NCBI GenBank assembly: GCA_903828665.1
Contig: CAIKMZ010000158.1
Location: forward strand, 1-54,126
Source of the DNA: an uncultured beta proteobacterium
GTDB lineage: Bacteria > Pseudomonadota > Gammaproteobacteria > Burkholderiales > Burkholderiaceae_C
DNA length: 54,126 nucleotides
Direction: 5' to 3'
Part shown: piece by piece, positions 38,233-47,019 of the stretch
How positions within the stretch are numbered: the stretch's first letter is position 1
How the letters are laid out: each line of letters begins with the position of its first letter
Position numbers and translations under genes: made by a program
Notes under the pieces: generated by a model
What the model saw: only the letters and a program-made list of their open reading frames with translations
Told to the model about the DNA's origin: nothing
Databases searched by the model: none

Positions 38233-39342
38233 TCAAGCGCGCATTTTTCGCGAGTGGTCGTGCACGGCTTTCACCAGCGAAGCGACATGATCAGGAGGTG
38301 TGTGCTGACTAATGCCGTGTCCGAGATTGAAAATCTGCGTCGGACCGGTTCCGGCCCCGGTGTGCGGCTTTCCGAAACTGTTGAGCACCTTGACGACTTC
38401 GGCCTCGATTTGCGCCGGCTGTGCAAACAGCACGTTGGGATCCAGGTTGCCTTGCAGGGCCTTGCTCTGACCGACCAGAGCGCGTGCCTTGGCCAGGTTG
38501 ACGGTCCAGTCCAGACCCAGCACGTTGCAGTCGAGCCCGCCCATCTCTTCCAGCCAGGGGCCGCCACCCTTGGTGAAAACGATTGACGGAATGCGCACGC
38601 CGTTGTGCTCCTTCTTCAGTTGCGCCAGCACCCGTGCCGTATAGGCCAGGCTGAATTCCTGGAATGCACCGTCGGCGAGCACGCCGCCCCAACTGTCGAA
38701 TACCATGACCGCTTGCGCACCGGCTTCGATCTGGGTGTTGAGGTACAGCGCGACCGCGTCGGCGTTGATTCTCAGGATCTTGTGCATCAGGTCTGGTCGG
38801 CTGTAGAGCATGGTCTTGACCAAGCGGTAGTCGTCCGAGCCTGCGCCTTCGACCATGTAGCAGGCCAGGGTCCATGGGCTGCCGGAAAAACCGATCAGAG
38901 GCACGCGGCCATTGAGGGCCTTGCGGATCGAGGTGACGGCGTCAAAGACATAGCGCAGCTTGTCCATGTCGGGCACAGCGAGCTTGGCGACAGCGGCTTC
39001 GTCGCGCACGGCGTGTGCGAATTTCGGGCCTTCGCCGAGAGCAAACGAGAGGCCGAGCCCCATTGCGTCTGGCACGGTCAGGATGTCGCTGAACAAGATG
39101 GCGGCGTCGAGCGGAAAACGATCAATCGGTTGCAGTGTGACTTCGGTGGCGTAGTCGGTGTTGGTGGCCAGTCCCATGAAACTGCCGGCCTTGGCCCGGC
39201 TGTCGCGGTACTCGGGCAGATAACGCCCGGCCTGGCGCATGAGCCAGACCGGCGTGTGGTCAGTGGCCTGACGCAGGCAGGCGCGGATGAATGTGTCGTT
39301 CTGGAGGGGCGCAAAGGCGCTGGATTGGGCGGATGTATTCAT
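38233..39342 (-). CDS. hemE: Uroporphyrinogen decarboxylase
   Basis: The 369-residue enzyme has the invariant N-terminal [47 protein letters not shown] and the C-terminal NLGHGI segment. It converts uroporphyrinogen III to coproporphyrinogen III in haem synthesis. The ATG at 39342 gives normal length. It lies 94 bases downstream of the cytochrome gene on the same strand; a small stem (CCTCA / TGAGG) and a TTGACA-like box sit in between. Confidence 0.97.
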   Translation of the reverse strand: MNTSAQSSAFAPLQNDTFIRACLRQATDHTPVWLMRQAGRYLPEYRDSRAKAGSFMGLATNTDYATEVTLQPIDRFPLDAAILFSDILTVPDAMGLGLSFALGEGPKFAHAVRDEAAVAKLAVPDMDKLRYVFDAVTSIRKALNGRVPLIGFSGSPWTLACYMVEGAGSDDYRLVKTMLYSRPDLMHKILRINADAVALYLNTQIEAGAQAVMVFDSWGGVLADGAFQEFSLAYTARVLAQLKKEHNGVRIPSIVFTKGGGPWLEEMGGLDCNVLGLDWTVNLAKARALVGQSKALQGNLDPNVLFAQPAQIEAEVVKVLNSFGKPHTGAGTGPTQIFNLGHGISQHTPPDHVASLVKAVHDHSRKMRA

Positions 39343-39436
39343 GCCCCAATTGTCGCAGCAACCGGCGCCGCCTCATTTTTGAGGTGTCAACGAATCTTGA
39401 TCCGGCAGACCCGCCGGCTGGGCCATGCGGCTTGCG

Positions 39437-40624
39437 TCATTGACTTGCTTTGGGCGCAGACGGGCCTGCGGGGATCTGCATGGCAGCATCGAGGAAAGTG
39501 CCCTGCTCGGCGTCCAGATGGCAGGCCGCGCAGTTGGCCTTGCTCTTGATTGGCGCGGATTGCCATTGCACCAACGTGATGTTGCGGTGTTTCTTGATCC
39601 AGTAAGGCGTCTCGGTGATGCGCAGCGGGCTGTCTGCCGGCTTGAGCGAGCGCATGATCTTGTAGGACGCTTCGGTCTGCTGGCTGTCTGCCGAGTTGGC
39701 CGTCGCAAACGCCAGAAGCGTGGCCTTGGCGGTGGCTTCAAGTCCAAGATCAGAGCCAAAATGCTGCGCCTGCCCGGCCATGATGGCATTCCAGGATCGA
39801 CTTGGCAGCAGGTTCGGATGAAAGGCGAGATGGCAACTGCCGCACTCGTCGCGCCACACCGCGTTGTCCGCAAGTTTGGCGCCGATGAACTTGACGTGCG
39901 CGCCTTCGCTTTCACCCCGCGCCTGATCCAGTTTCGCATCGATGGCATAGAAGAACCACCAGCCGCCAAATCCAAGGGTCAGTGTCAGCATCAGTATGGC
40001 GACGCCCCAGCGGGGACTCGCAGTCGGCACACCCGGCGCGGCCAACTTCGTGCCCGTGAGCATCGAACGCGCCAGATTCTCATGGTGCAGGAAGCTCTCC
40101 ACGACGACACCGGCCAGGTGCCCGACGATCACCAGCAGCATCAGATTGGCCGTGAGTTCATGCAGTTTCTTGAAGGTGCGGCTTTGCACAAGACTCATGG
40201 CTCCCGAGAGCGCACCTTGCTGCTCCTCGCCGCCGAGCGTGAAGAAACCGCTCAGTCCCACCGCCAGGGTCAGCAGCAGAAGGATATAGATGGCCAGGCT
40301 GCCGGTCGGGTTGTGACCAATGTGGCGCGCAGCCGTTCCATGGAGCACGCCGCGAAGGTAGCTCAGTGCCGCGCGCGGCCCGTACCAAAACGACGCGAAG
40401 CGGGCGTAATGGGTACCGACCAGCCCCCAGACGACGCGAAAGGCGATCAGCCCCAGCATCAAGTAACCCAGGAAAACATGCACCGCAAGCCAGCGGTCCG
40501 ACCCTGTGGTGAGCCAGGCCCCGACAAAACTCGAGGCCAGTGTCCAGTGGAACAGACGGGTCGGAACGTCCCAGATCAGAGTGCGCTGCATGGCGTTCGA
40601 GCCTTGAGGGCTGCGCTTTGTCAT
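39437..40624 (-). CDS. Cytochrome b561-type membrane domain fused to diheme cytochrome c domain
   Basis: Residues 12-200 form a b-type cytochrome with four membrane helices and candidate haem ligands His26, His49, His155 and His169. After a fifth helix (about 205-228) comes a periplasmic diheme-c domain with two CxxCH sites, CGSCH (261-265) and CAACH (365-369), and TETPYWIKKHRNIT typical of DHC proteins. Total 395 residues. It probably moves electrons from the quinone pool to a periplasmic acceptor. The ATG at 40624 overlaps the stop of a small upstream frame (ATGA); AGGAGAGGA precedes it. An internal ATG at 40591 is possible. Confidence 0.88.
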   Translation of the reverse strand: MTKRSPQGSNAMQRTLIWDVPTRLFHWTLASSFVGAWLTTGSDRWLAVHVFLGYLMLGLIAFRVVWGLVGTHYARFASFWYGPRAALSYLRGVLHGTAARHIGHNPTGSLAIYILLLLTLAVGLSGFFTLGGEEQQGALSGAMSLVQSRTFKKLHELTANLMLLVIVGHLAGVVVESFLHHENLARSMLTGTKLAAPGVPTASPRWGVAILMLTLTLGFGGWWFFYAIDAKLDQARGESEGAHVKFIGAKLADNAVWRDECGSCHLAFHPNLLPSRSWNAIMAGQAQHFGSDLGLEATAKATLLAFATANSADSQQTEASYKIMRSLKPADSPLRITETPYWIKKHRNITLVQWQSAPIKSKANCAACHLDAEQGTFLDAAMQIPAGPSAPKASQ

Positions 40625-40794
40625 CCGGGAATCCTCTCCTGGTGTTCGCTGAAATTTCTGTGGTCGGCATCGGCACGGCAGGCGGCACAGCGGGAGGCCC
40701 TGCGGACCGAGGCGAATACGCGCGAGGCAAGCAACAGGCTTGCAGCAATTCGGGCGGTCAGGGAAGGTGGAAGGCAGGTGGCGTGAAGTCGCAT
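40621..40794 (-). pseudogene. Remnant of a diheme cytochrome c gene, 57 codons, haem motif damaged
   Basis: This short frame joins an N-terminal signal-peptide-like stretch (SLTARIAASLLLASRVFASV) directly to what looks like the last ~24 residues of a DHC-type diheme cytochrome c (RCAACRADADHRNFSEHQ, then ERIPG). The haem site reads CAACR where CAACH is required, and the roughly 100 residues expected in between, with the first haem, are missing. It still ends in an ATGA overlap with the cytochrome b-DHC gene. No clear ribosome site precedes the ATG. It is either a deletion-derived pseudogene or a leader peptide kept for translational coupling. Confidence 0.65.
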
Positions 40795-40816
40795 CCGAAG
40801 AGCTTAGCGGGGGCAG

Positions 40817-40833
40817 ATTAAGCCACCCTTAAG
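40817..40833 (-). promoter_or_regulatory. PmrA/QseB-like box upstream of the cytochrome genes
   Basis: The minus strand reads CTTAAG-GGTGG-CTTAAT: two direct hexamers separated by 5 bases, an exact fit to the PmrA consensus (C/T)TTAA(G/T)-N5-(C/T)TTAA(G/T). It ends 22 bases before the ATG of the diheme remnant. A weak -10-like TAAGCT lies 10 bases further downstream. No two-component system is in the window, so the regulator would act in trans. Confidence 0.55.
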
Positions 40834-40853
40834 TTCCTGCCCAAGTCTTCAGA

Positions 40854-41258
40854 CTACCGGGCGGCGTGCGCCATCATCAGACATTTGTTCTGGACCACGC
40901 GCAGACCGGCCTCGCGCGCCATCGCTGCTGCCTCGGCGTTCTCAATGCCGCTTTGCAGCCACAGGCCCTGCGCGCCGATGGCGACGGCTTCCTGCGCCAC
41001 GGGCGGCACGTCGGCACTCTTGCGAAACACGTTGACCAGTTCAATGCGCTCATGACGCGCCGCTTCAGTCAGCGTCGGGTACGACTTCTCCCCCAGCACC
41101 TCGGTCGCAGCTGGGTTGATCGGGATGATGCGCCAGCCCTGCGCCTGCATGTAGCGCGACACGTCGAAGCTGGCGCGATGCGGTTTCGGCGACAAGCCGA
41201 CCACGGCGACCGTGCGGCAGTGCTGCAGTATGTGTTCGATGTCGTCGGTCTGGTTCAT
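40854..41258 (-). CDS. CoA-binding domain protein (YccU type)
   Basis: The 134-residue Rossmann protein has TVAVVGLSPKPHRASFDVSRYMQ and IPINPAATEVLGEKSYPTL, and ends with the family's QNKCLMMAHA. It binds CoA or a nucleotide; the role is unknown. The ATG at 41258 (MNQTDDIEHIL) is chosen because the open frame upstream only mirrors dsbD. The gap to dsbD is 13 bases, so the two are probably co-transcribed. Confidence 0.88.
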   Translation of the reverse strand: MNQTDDIEHILQHCRTVAVVGLSPKPHRASFDVSRYMQAQGWRIIPINPAATEVLGEKSYPTLTEAARHERIELVNVFRKSADVPPVAQEAVAIGAQGLWLQSGIENAEAAAMAREAGLRVVQNKCLMMAHAAR

Positions 41259-41271
41259 GTTTCGGTACGGT

Positions 41272-43404
41272 TCAAAGTGCTTGCAGCACGGAACGAACTT
41301 CCTGAACGCTGAGTATTTCGGACATGACAACGGGAGCCTTGCCTGACTGGTAGACGACATAGACCGGCACGCCGTTGCGGCCGAGTTGAGCCAGGGCATC
41401 GCTGATGACCGGATCGCGCCGCGTCCAGTCGGCGCGCAGCAGCGTGACCTTCTTGGCCGCCAGGTCGGCCAGCACGTCGGCATTGGCCAGTGTGGTCTTC
41501 TTGTTGTACTGGCAGGTGACGCACCAGGCGGCGGTGAAGTCGACGAACACAGGAGTACCCGCAGCCAGCGCCTGTTCGACACGGCCCGGCGCCCAGGCTT
41601 GCCAGCGCTCGGTGCTGGCGCTGCCGATGTCGCTGACCACTGTCTTGACCACGTTCTGGCCGATGGCGCCAGCCAGCAGCATGCTGAGCACGATGGCCAT
41701 TGTTGCCACGATCAGGCGGCTGCGCCCTTGCAGCGTGAACGCCCACAGCACGGCACTCAGGGCCACCAGCAAGGCCAGCAGCGCACCGGCCCCGTCGATG
41801 CCGCTTTGCTGGCCAAGCACCCAGACCAGCCAGACCACGGTGGCAAACATCGGAAACGCCATGGCGCGCCGGAATGTGTCCATCCATGCGCCGGGCCGCG
41901 GCAGCAGCCGCGCCACGGCAGGGATCAGGCTGGCCACCAGGTAGGGCAGGGCCATGCCGAAACCGATCATGGTGAAGATCAGCAGCGCCTGCAGTGCCGG
42001 CAAGGCCAGCGCCAGACCGAGCGAGGCGCCCATGAAGGGCGCGGTACAGGGAGAGGCGATGGCGACCGCCAGTACACCCGAAAGAAAAGCATTGATGGCC
42101 GGGTTCTTGGCCTCGACCAGCAGCACGCGACTGGGCAGGAATTGGCCGAATTCAAACAGGCCGGCCAGATTCAGCCCCATCACGGTGAACAGCGCCGCCA
42201 GCGCCGCGACCGTCAGCGGCGACTGCAACTGGAAACCCCAGCCGAGTTGCTCGCCTGCGCTGCGCAGGCCCAGCATCAGCGCACCCAATGCCAGAAACGA
42301 CAGCACGACACCGGCGCTGTAGGCCACGCCGCTGACACGATGCCCGCGCTGGTCGTTGGCATGGCGCGTGAAGCTCATGACCTTGATCGCCAGCACCGGA
42401 AAGACGCAGGGCATCAGGTTGAGCAGCATGCCGCCCAGCAGTGCGCCCAGCAGCGCGGCCAGCAGCGTGATCGGTGGCTGCGCCGGTGCAGCCGGCACAG
42501 GCCGTGCAGCGGTTAACGCGGCGCCGGTCGCCACTGCGGGCCACGTTCCCAGCACCTTGAGCTCGGCCCGATAGCCCTGGCCGCCGGCGGCCAGCACCAC
42601 CGGCATCAGCGCCGGGCTGTTGCCGCGCTGCGCCGCGAGCGGCACCTGGGCGTTCCAGACCTCGCCGCTCCAGCTCTGCGTCCAGGGTGCGGCGGTTTCG
42701 ATCACCTCGGGTGTCTCGGGGAAGAAGTCGAGCGTCTTGCCGCGCAGTGCAGCCGGCAGGCCGTGCACCATGAGTCTGATGCTGCTGCCGTCGATCTGCA
42801 CCTTGCTGTCGGCCAGCGCTGTGACGGTCAAGGCCTGCGGACGCGCCGCCAGCGCGGCTTGGAACGCGGCACTGTTGATCGCGCTCGAGCCCTGCACCGG
42901 CAATTTGAGGGCGAACTCGCCTTCCTCGGGGACGCATTCCTGGCGACAGACCAGCCAGTTCGCCTTGAGGCGGATCTCGATTTCGTTGTTGGGCGCCGCC
43001 GCCTTGAAGGCGGGCGTGATCGTCAGCGGCACCGGCAGCAGCACGGTGCCGTCAAAGCCGTAGTTGGCGAGGTTACCCAGCGGGATCTTCTTCGGCAGCG
43101 GCCAGTCGATCTCGCCCGCCGTCAAGCCGGGTGGCAGCGTCCATTGCAAGGCGGTGGGCAGACCGGAGTCGCCCGAGTTCTTCCAGTAGGTATGCCAATC
43201 CTTCTGGTGCGTGAGTTGCAGGCCGAGCCAGACCGTCTTGCCGGCGTCGGCGCCATCGGGCGCGTAGGCCATCAGTTCGGCCCGCACCTGTGCCGTGCTG
43301 ACCACCGCAGACTGGGCGTGCGCCCCGCCGGCCATGACTCCGGCAACAAGGAAGAGCGCAGCGCTCACGGAGCGCTGAAGGATTTTTGAGAAAGTCATTG
43401 CCAT
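41272..43404 (-). CDS. dsbD: Thiol:disulfide interchange protein DsbD
   Basis: The 710-residue protein has a signal peptide (VSAALFLVAGVMAGGAHA), a periplasmic N-terminal DsbC-interaction domain (to about 320), an eight-helix membrane domain with redox Cys in LMPCVFPVLAIKVMSF and SPCTAPFMGASLG, and a C-terminal thioredoxin domain with CVTC (628-631). It carries reducing power from cytoplasmic thioredoxin to the periplasm, needed for cytochrome c maturation. The ATG at 43404 or 43398 is possible; no strong ribosome site marks either. Confidence 0.92.
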   Translation of the reverse strand: MAMTFSKILQRSVSAALFLVAGVMAGGAHAQSAVVSTAQVRAELMAYAPDGADAGKTVWLGLQLTHQKDWHTYWKNSGDSGLPTALQWTLPPGLTAGEIDWPLPKKIPLGNLANYGFDGTVLLPVPLTITPAFKAAAPNNEIEIRLKANWLVCRQECVPEEGEFALKLPVQGSSAINSAAFQAALAARPQALTVTALADSKVQIDGSSIRLMVHGLPAALRGKTLDFFPETPEVIETAAPWTQSWSGEVWNAQVPLAAQRGNSPALMPVVLAAGGQGYRAELKVLGTWPAVATGAALTAARPVPAAPAQPPITLLAALLGALLGGMLLNLMPCVFPVLAIKVMSFTRHANDQRGHRVSGVAYSAGVVLSFLALGALMLGLRSAGEQLGWGFQLQSPLTVAALAALFTVMGLNLAGLFEFGQFLPSRVLLVEAKNPAINAFLSGVLAVAIASPCTAPFMGASLGLALALPALQALLIFTMIGFGMALPYLVASLIPAVARLLPRPGAWMDTFRRAMAFPMFATVVWLVWVLGQQSGIDGAGALLALLVALSAVLWAFTLQGRSRLIVATMAIVLSMLLAGAIGQNVVKTVVSDIGSASTERWQAWAPGRVEQALAAGTPVFVDFTAAWCVTCQYNKKTTLANADVLADLAAKKVTLLRADWTRRDPVISDALAQLGRNGVPVYVVYQSGKAPVVMSEILSVQEVRSVLQAL

Positions 43405-43415
43405 GTCGGATTGTC

Positions 43416-43745
43416 TCAAAGGTCCAAAGTTCCCTGCGCAAACACGGCTGGCAGTTTCTTGGGCGCCTTGATGCGCAGTTGCTTGTTCACGTTCTCGCGG
43501 CCGAACACGACGTCGATGTCGGCCACGGGCACGCCGAACAGGGGCGCCAGAAAGCGCACCATGTGGTCGGTCGCCTTGCCCGCCACCGGTGCTGCGGTGA
43601 CGCTGACCTTGAGCTGCGTCCCCTTGGGTTTCCCGATGGCGTCTTTGGCGGCGCTCGGCTTGCCCAGGATGTTGACCACCAGCACATCGCCTTCCCAGAC
43701 AAAGAAAGAGTCGCCAGTGGCGTTTCTGATCTGCCCACGGCTCAT
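43416..43745 (-). CDS. DUF167 (YggU) family protein
   Basis: The 109-residue basic protein has the YggU pattern: GTQLKVSVTAAPVAGKATDHMV, then LFGVPVADIDVVFGRENVNKQL (quoted in parts). Structures are known for the family but its function is not. Its ATG overlaps the stop of the alanyl-tRNA editing gene (ATGA), so translation is coupled. dsbD follows 11 bases downstream. Confidence 0.85.
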   Translation of the reverse strand: MSRGQIRNATGDSFFVWEGDVLVVNILGKPSAAKDAIGKPKGTQLKVSVTAAPVAGKATDHMVRFLAPLFGVPVADIDVVFGRENVNKQLRIKAPKKLPAVFAQGTLDL

Positions 43746-44509
43746 GCGGCAAAGCCGAGCACGACCCGGCGCGTGCTGGCGGATTTTTTCTCCAGCTTGG
43801 TGACGATGACCGCGCCGATTTCCGCCGTGTTGGCGACATGGGTGCCGCCGCAGGGCTGGAAGTCGATCAGGTCCAGGCCGCCGATGCGGATGGTGCGGAT
43901 GCGCCCGCTGCCGCGCGGCGGCTGCACGGACATGCTCTTGACCAGCGCCGGGTTGGCGTCGAGTTCCTCGTCGGTGATGGCACCGACCGTCACTGGATGC
44001 GCCGCTGCCACCAGCTGTGCAATGCCGGCGCTCAGGGCGTCCTTGTCCAGCGCGTCGGTCATGTTGAAGTCAAGGCGCGCATAGTCGGCGGTGATCGAGC
44101 AGCCATTGACCAGTTGCGGCACGAGATGGCACAGCAGATGCGTCGTGGTGTGAAAGCGCATCAGGCGGTGGCGCCGCGCCCAGTCGATGCGCGCGGTCAC
44201 CGTGTCGCCAACCTTGAGTCGCGCGCCGCTGGAATCAGTCGGTGCCAGCAACTGCGCCAGCACCTCGGGTGCCGGCAGGTGGCAAATGGCGGCGGTGAAA
44301 CTGCCGTCGTCCGCCTTGCCCTTGCGGGTGTCGGTGACGGTGATTTCATGCCCGTCGGCCAGGATCAGCGTCCCGGTGTCGCCGGCCTGTCCACCGCCCA
44401 GCGGGTAGAAAACGGTGCGGTCGAGCACGATGCCCTGCGGCGTGATGGCCGTCACGGTGGCGGCGCATTCGGTCAGGTAGGCGTCGGTACGAAACAGGTC
44501 TTGCGTCAT
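43742..44509 (-). CDS. Alanyl-tRNA editing protein (AlaX type)
   Basis: The 255-residue protein resembles the AlaRS editing domain: VLDRTVFYPLGGGQAGDTG, the zinc-site histidines in RFHTTTHLLCHL, and the Cys/His of QPCGGTHVANT. It hydrolyses Ser-tRNA(Ala) or Gly-tRNA(Ala) in trans. The ATG at 44509 (MTQDLFRTDAYL) is the natural start. It is divergent from the radical SAM gene with a 17-base gap, so both promoters must be very close or overlapping. Confidence 0.92.
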   Translation of the reverse strand: MTQDLFRTDAYLTECAATVTAITPQGIVLDRTVFYPLGGGQAGDTGTLILADGHEITVTDTRKGKADDGSFTAAICHLPAPEVLAQLLAPTDSSGARLKVGDTVTARIDWARRHRLMRFHTTTHLLCHLVPQLVNGCSITADYARLDFNMTDALDKDALSAGIAQLVAAAHPVTVGAITDEELDANPALVKSMSVQPPRGSGRIRTIRIGGLDLIDFQPCGGTHVANTAEIGAVIVTKLEKKSASTRRVVLGFAA

Positions 44510-44526
44510 GCTTTGATAATACCGGC

Positions 44527-46131
44527 ATGCCGAGCGTCCCTGCTGCCTCACCCTCGATTGTCCTTTGCACTTTGAACGCAAAGTACATCCATGCCTCGCT
44601 CGGGCTGCGCTACCTGCTGGCGAATATGGGGGACTTGAAGGCGCAGACCGCGCTGCGTGAGTTCACCGTCGCGCGCCAGCCGCAGGAACTGGTTGATGAA
44701 CTGCTGGCGCTGCTCGGGCCGGCGCGGCCAGGCTCGGCGCAGATCGTCGGCCTGGGTGTCTACATCTGGAACGTGAAGCCGAGTACGGAACTGGTGCGCC
44801 TGCTCAAGGCCGCGCGCCCGGCGCTGAAGGTCGTGCTTGGTGGGCCCGAGGTCAGCCATGAGGTCGATCGGCAAGCCATTGTGCAGTTGGCCGATCATGT
44901 GATCACCGGCTGGGGCGATGTCAGCTTTCCCAAACTCTGCCGTGCCTTGTTGATCGGGCCGCAGCCGCTGATGAAGGTGGTCGCCGGCGAGCAGCCATCG
45001 CTCGACGCGATTGCGCTGCCATATGCCGAATACAGCGCGGATGATCTGGCGCACCGTGTGCTCTATGTTGAAGCCTCGCGCGGTTGTCCGTTCAAGTGCG
45101 AGTTCTGCCTGAGCTCACTGGACCAGACGGCGCGCGCCTTCGACCTGGACCGGTTTCTGACGGCGTTGCAGGCGCTGCACGAACGCGGCGCGCGCAACTT
45201 CAAGTTTGTTGACAGGACCTTCAACCTGCGCATCGATGCCTCGCTGCGCATTCTGCAGTTTTTTCTGGATCGATTGCCGGTGGCGGGCAGCGAACCGTCG
45301 GCAGACGATTTGTTCCTGCATTTCGAAGTCGTGCCCGATCATCTGCCGGATCGCCTGCGCGCCATGATTGCTCGCTTTCCGCCCGGTGTGCTGCAACTCG
45401 AGATCGGCATCCAGAGTTTCAATGTCAAGGTGCAGCAGCGCATCTCGCGCCAGCAGGACAACGACAAGACCGAGGCCAATTTGCGCTGGCTGGTCGCCGC
45501 TTCGCACGCGCACCTGCATACCGACCTGATCTTCGGCCTGCCCGGCGAGACACTGGAGAGCTTTGCGGCCGGCTTTGACCGCCTGTATCGCGTGGGTCCG
45601 CATGAGATCCAGCTCGGCATTCTCAAGCGCCTGCGCGGAACGCCGATTGCGCGTCATACCGACACGTTCGCCATGGTCTATGACGCGCAGCCACCCTACA
45701 ACGTGCAGCAAACGGGTGCCGTCGATGCCGATACCGTGCAGCGCTTCACGCGCTTTGCGCGTTACTGGGATCTCCTCGCCAACTCGGGGCGCTTTCGGCG
45801 AACTTTGCCGCTGTTGCTGGCGACGCGCGCGCCATCCGCCTTCGACGCGTTCTGGGCCTTTGCCGACTGGCTGTGGCGCAACACGGGCCAAACCAGCGGC
45901 TTGGCGCCCGAAACCCTGGTCGATATCCTGTTCGGCTATCTGAGCACCGATTGCACGGTGCCGGTGCAGACGGTGCGCGAAACCCTGCTGGCCGACTACT
46001 GGGCCAGCGGCGCTCGAGCCCGTCCGCTCGCGCTCAAGGCTTGGCTGCCAAAGCAGCGCGCGCCCGAAATTCACGCGAGCAAGACCGTGGCGCAGCGCCA
46101 GGAGCGGCATCTGACTTCAGACAAGTTCTAA
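44527..46131 (+). CDS. B12-binding-type radical SAM protein (DUF4080-like)
   Basis: The 534-residue product has an N-terminal cobalamin-type Rossmann domain (IVGLGVYIWNVKPSTEL, VVLGGPEVSHEV) without a DxHxxG motif, then a radical SAM core with Cys187, Cys191 and Cys194 in RGCPFKCEFC. The HLHTDLIFGLPGETLESF segment is the usual later strand. A C-terminal domain follows TGAVDADTVQRF. The substrate is unknown. The next gene starts 9 bases after the stop. Confidence 0.9.
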   Translation: MPSVPAASPSIVLCTLNAKYIHASLGLRYLLANMGDLKAQTALREFTVARQPQELVDELLALLGPARPGSAQIVGLGVYIWNVKPSTELVRLLKAARPALKVVLGGPEVSHEVDRQAIVQLADHVITGWGDVSFPKLCRALLIGPQPLMKVVAGEQPSLDAIALPYAEYSADDLAHRVLYVEASRGCPFKCEFCLSSLDQTARAFDLDRFLTALQALHERGARNFKFVDRTFNLRIDASLRILQFFLDRLPVAGSEPSADDLFLHFEVVPDHLPDRLRAMIARFPPGVLQLEIGIQSFNVKVQQRISRQQDNDKTEANLRWLVAASHAHLHTDLIFGLPGETLESFAAGFDRLYRVGPHEIQLGILKRLRGTPIARHTDTFAMVYDAQPPYNVQQTGAVDADTVQRFTRFARYWDLLANSGRFRRTLPLLLATRAPSAFDAFWAFADWLWRNTGQTSGLAPETLVDILFGYLSTDCTVPVQTVRETLLADYWASGARARPLALKAWLPKQRAPEIHASKTVAQRQERHLTSDKF

Positions 46132-46140
46132 GATACGGCC

Positions 46141-46986
46141 ATGACAAAACCTTCCAGATTCTGGGCCGAGCTCTCGACCCGCGACTTTGCCCAGATGATC
46201 GCCAGCGGTGAAGCGGCGCAGACGATTGCCGTGCTGCCGGTGGCCGCCATCGAGCAGCATGGGCCGCATCTGCCGCTGAGCGTTGACACGACGTTGGTCG
46301 ATGGCGTGGTGGCGGCGGCCTTGCCGCATCTGCCGGACGCGGCGAAGGTGCTGTTCCTGCCGACGCAGGCGGTTGGCTTCAGTCCCGAGCATGCACGCTT
46401 TCCCGGCACGCTGACGCTCAAGTCGGAAACCATCATCCGCTTGTGGACTGAGATCGGCGAGTCGGTGGCGGCAGGGGGCATCCGAAAGCTGCTGCTGTTC
46501 AACGCCCATGGCGGTCAGGTCAGCGTGATGGACATGGTGGCGCGCGATTTGCGTGCGCGGCTCGACTTGCTGGTGTACAGCGCGAGCTGGTTCAACCTGC
46601 CCTTGCTCGACGCAGATGGTCGTGATGTCAATGAGCGCTTCGGTGCCGGGGAACAACGGTTTGGCATCCACGGTGGCGATATCGAGACCTCGATGATGCT
46701 GGCGCTGGCGCCGGCGCAGGTCGATATGGCGCAGGCCAGAGACTTCCGCTCGACGGCGCAAGAGCGGGCGCAGAACTTCGAAATTCTGGGCAACGGCAAG
46801 TGCGCCAAGCTGGGTTGGCAGATGCAGGACTACAACGCGGCCGGTGCCGTCGGCAACGCAGCGGCGGCCAGCGCCGAAAAAGGGCACGCCCTGCTGCAGG
46901 CGGCAGGAAGCGGCCTGGCCCGCTTGCTGCTGGAGATGGAGAGATTGCCGCTGAGCACGCTGGTGAGTCGGTCCGCTCCCGGCTGA
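46141..46986 (+). CDS. Creatininase-family amidohydrolase
   Basis: The 281-residue protein has the family's metal sites: PVAAIEQHGPHLPLSVDT (Glu, His, Asp), LFNAHGGQVSVM and GIHGGDIETSMML. Members include creatininase, riboflavin-pathway amide hydrolases and the mycofactocin peptidase MftE; the substrate here cannot be told. It lies 9 bases after a radical SAM gene and 33 bases before a DMT transporter on the same strand. Confidence 0.92.
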   Translation: MTKPSRFWAELSTRDFAQMIASGEAAQTIAVLPVAAIEQHGPHLPLSVDTTLVDGVVAAALPHLPDAAKVLFLPTQAVGFSPEHARFPGTLTLKSETIIRLWTEIGESVAAGGIRKLLLFNAHGGQVSVMDMVARDLRARLDLLVYSASWFNLPLLDADGRDVNERFGAGEQRFGIHGGDIETSMMLALAPAQVDMAQARDFRSTAQERAQNFEILGNGKCAKLGWQMQDYNAAGAVGNAAAASAEKGHALLQAAGSGLARLLLEMERLPLSTLVSRSAPG

Positions 46987-47019
46987 GTTTCCACGACGCC
47001 ATGAGCCAATGAGCAGCTG

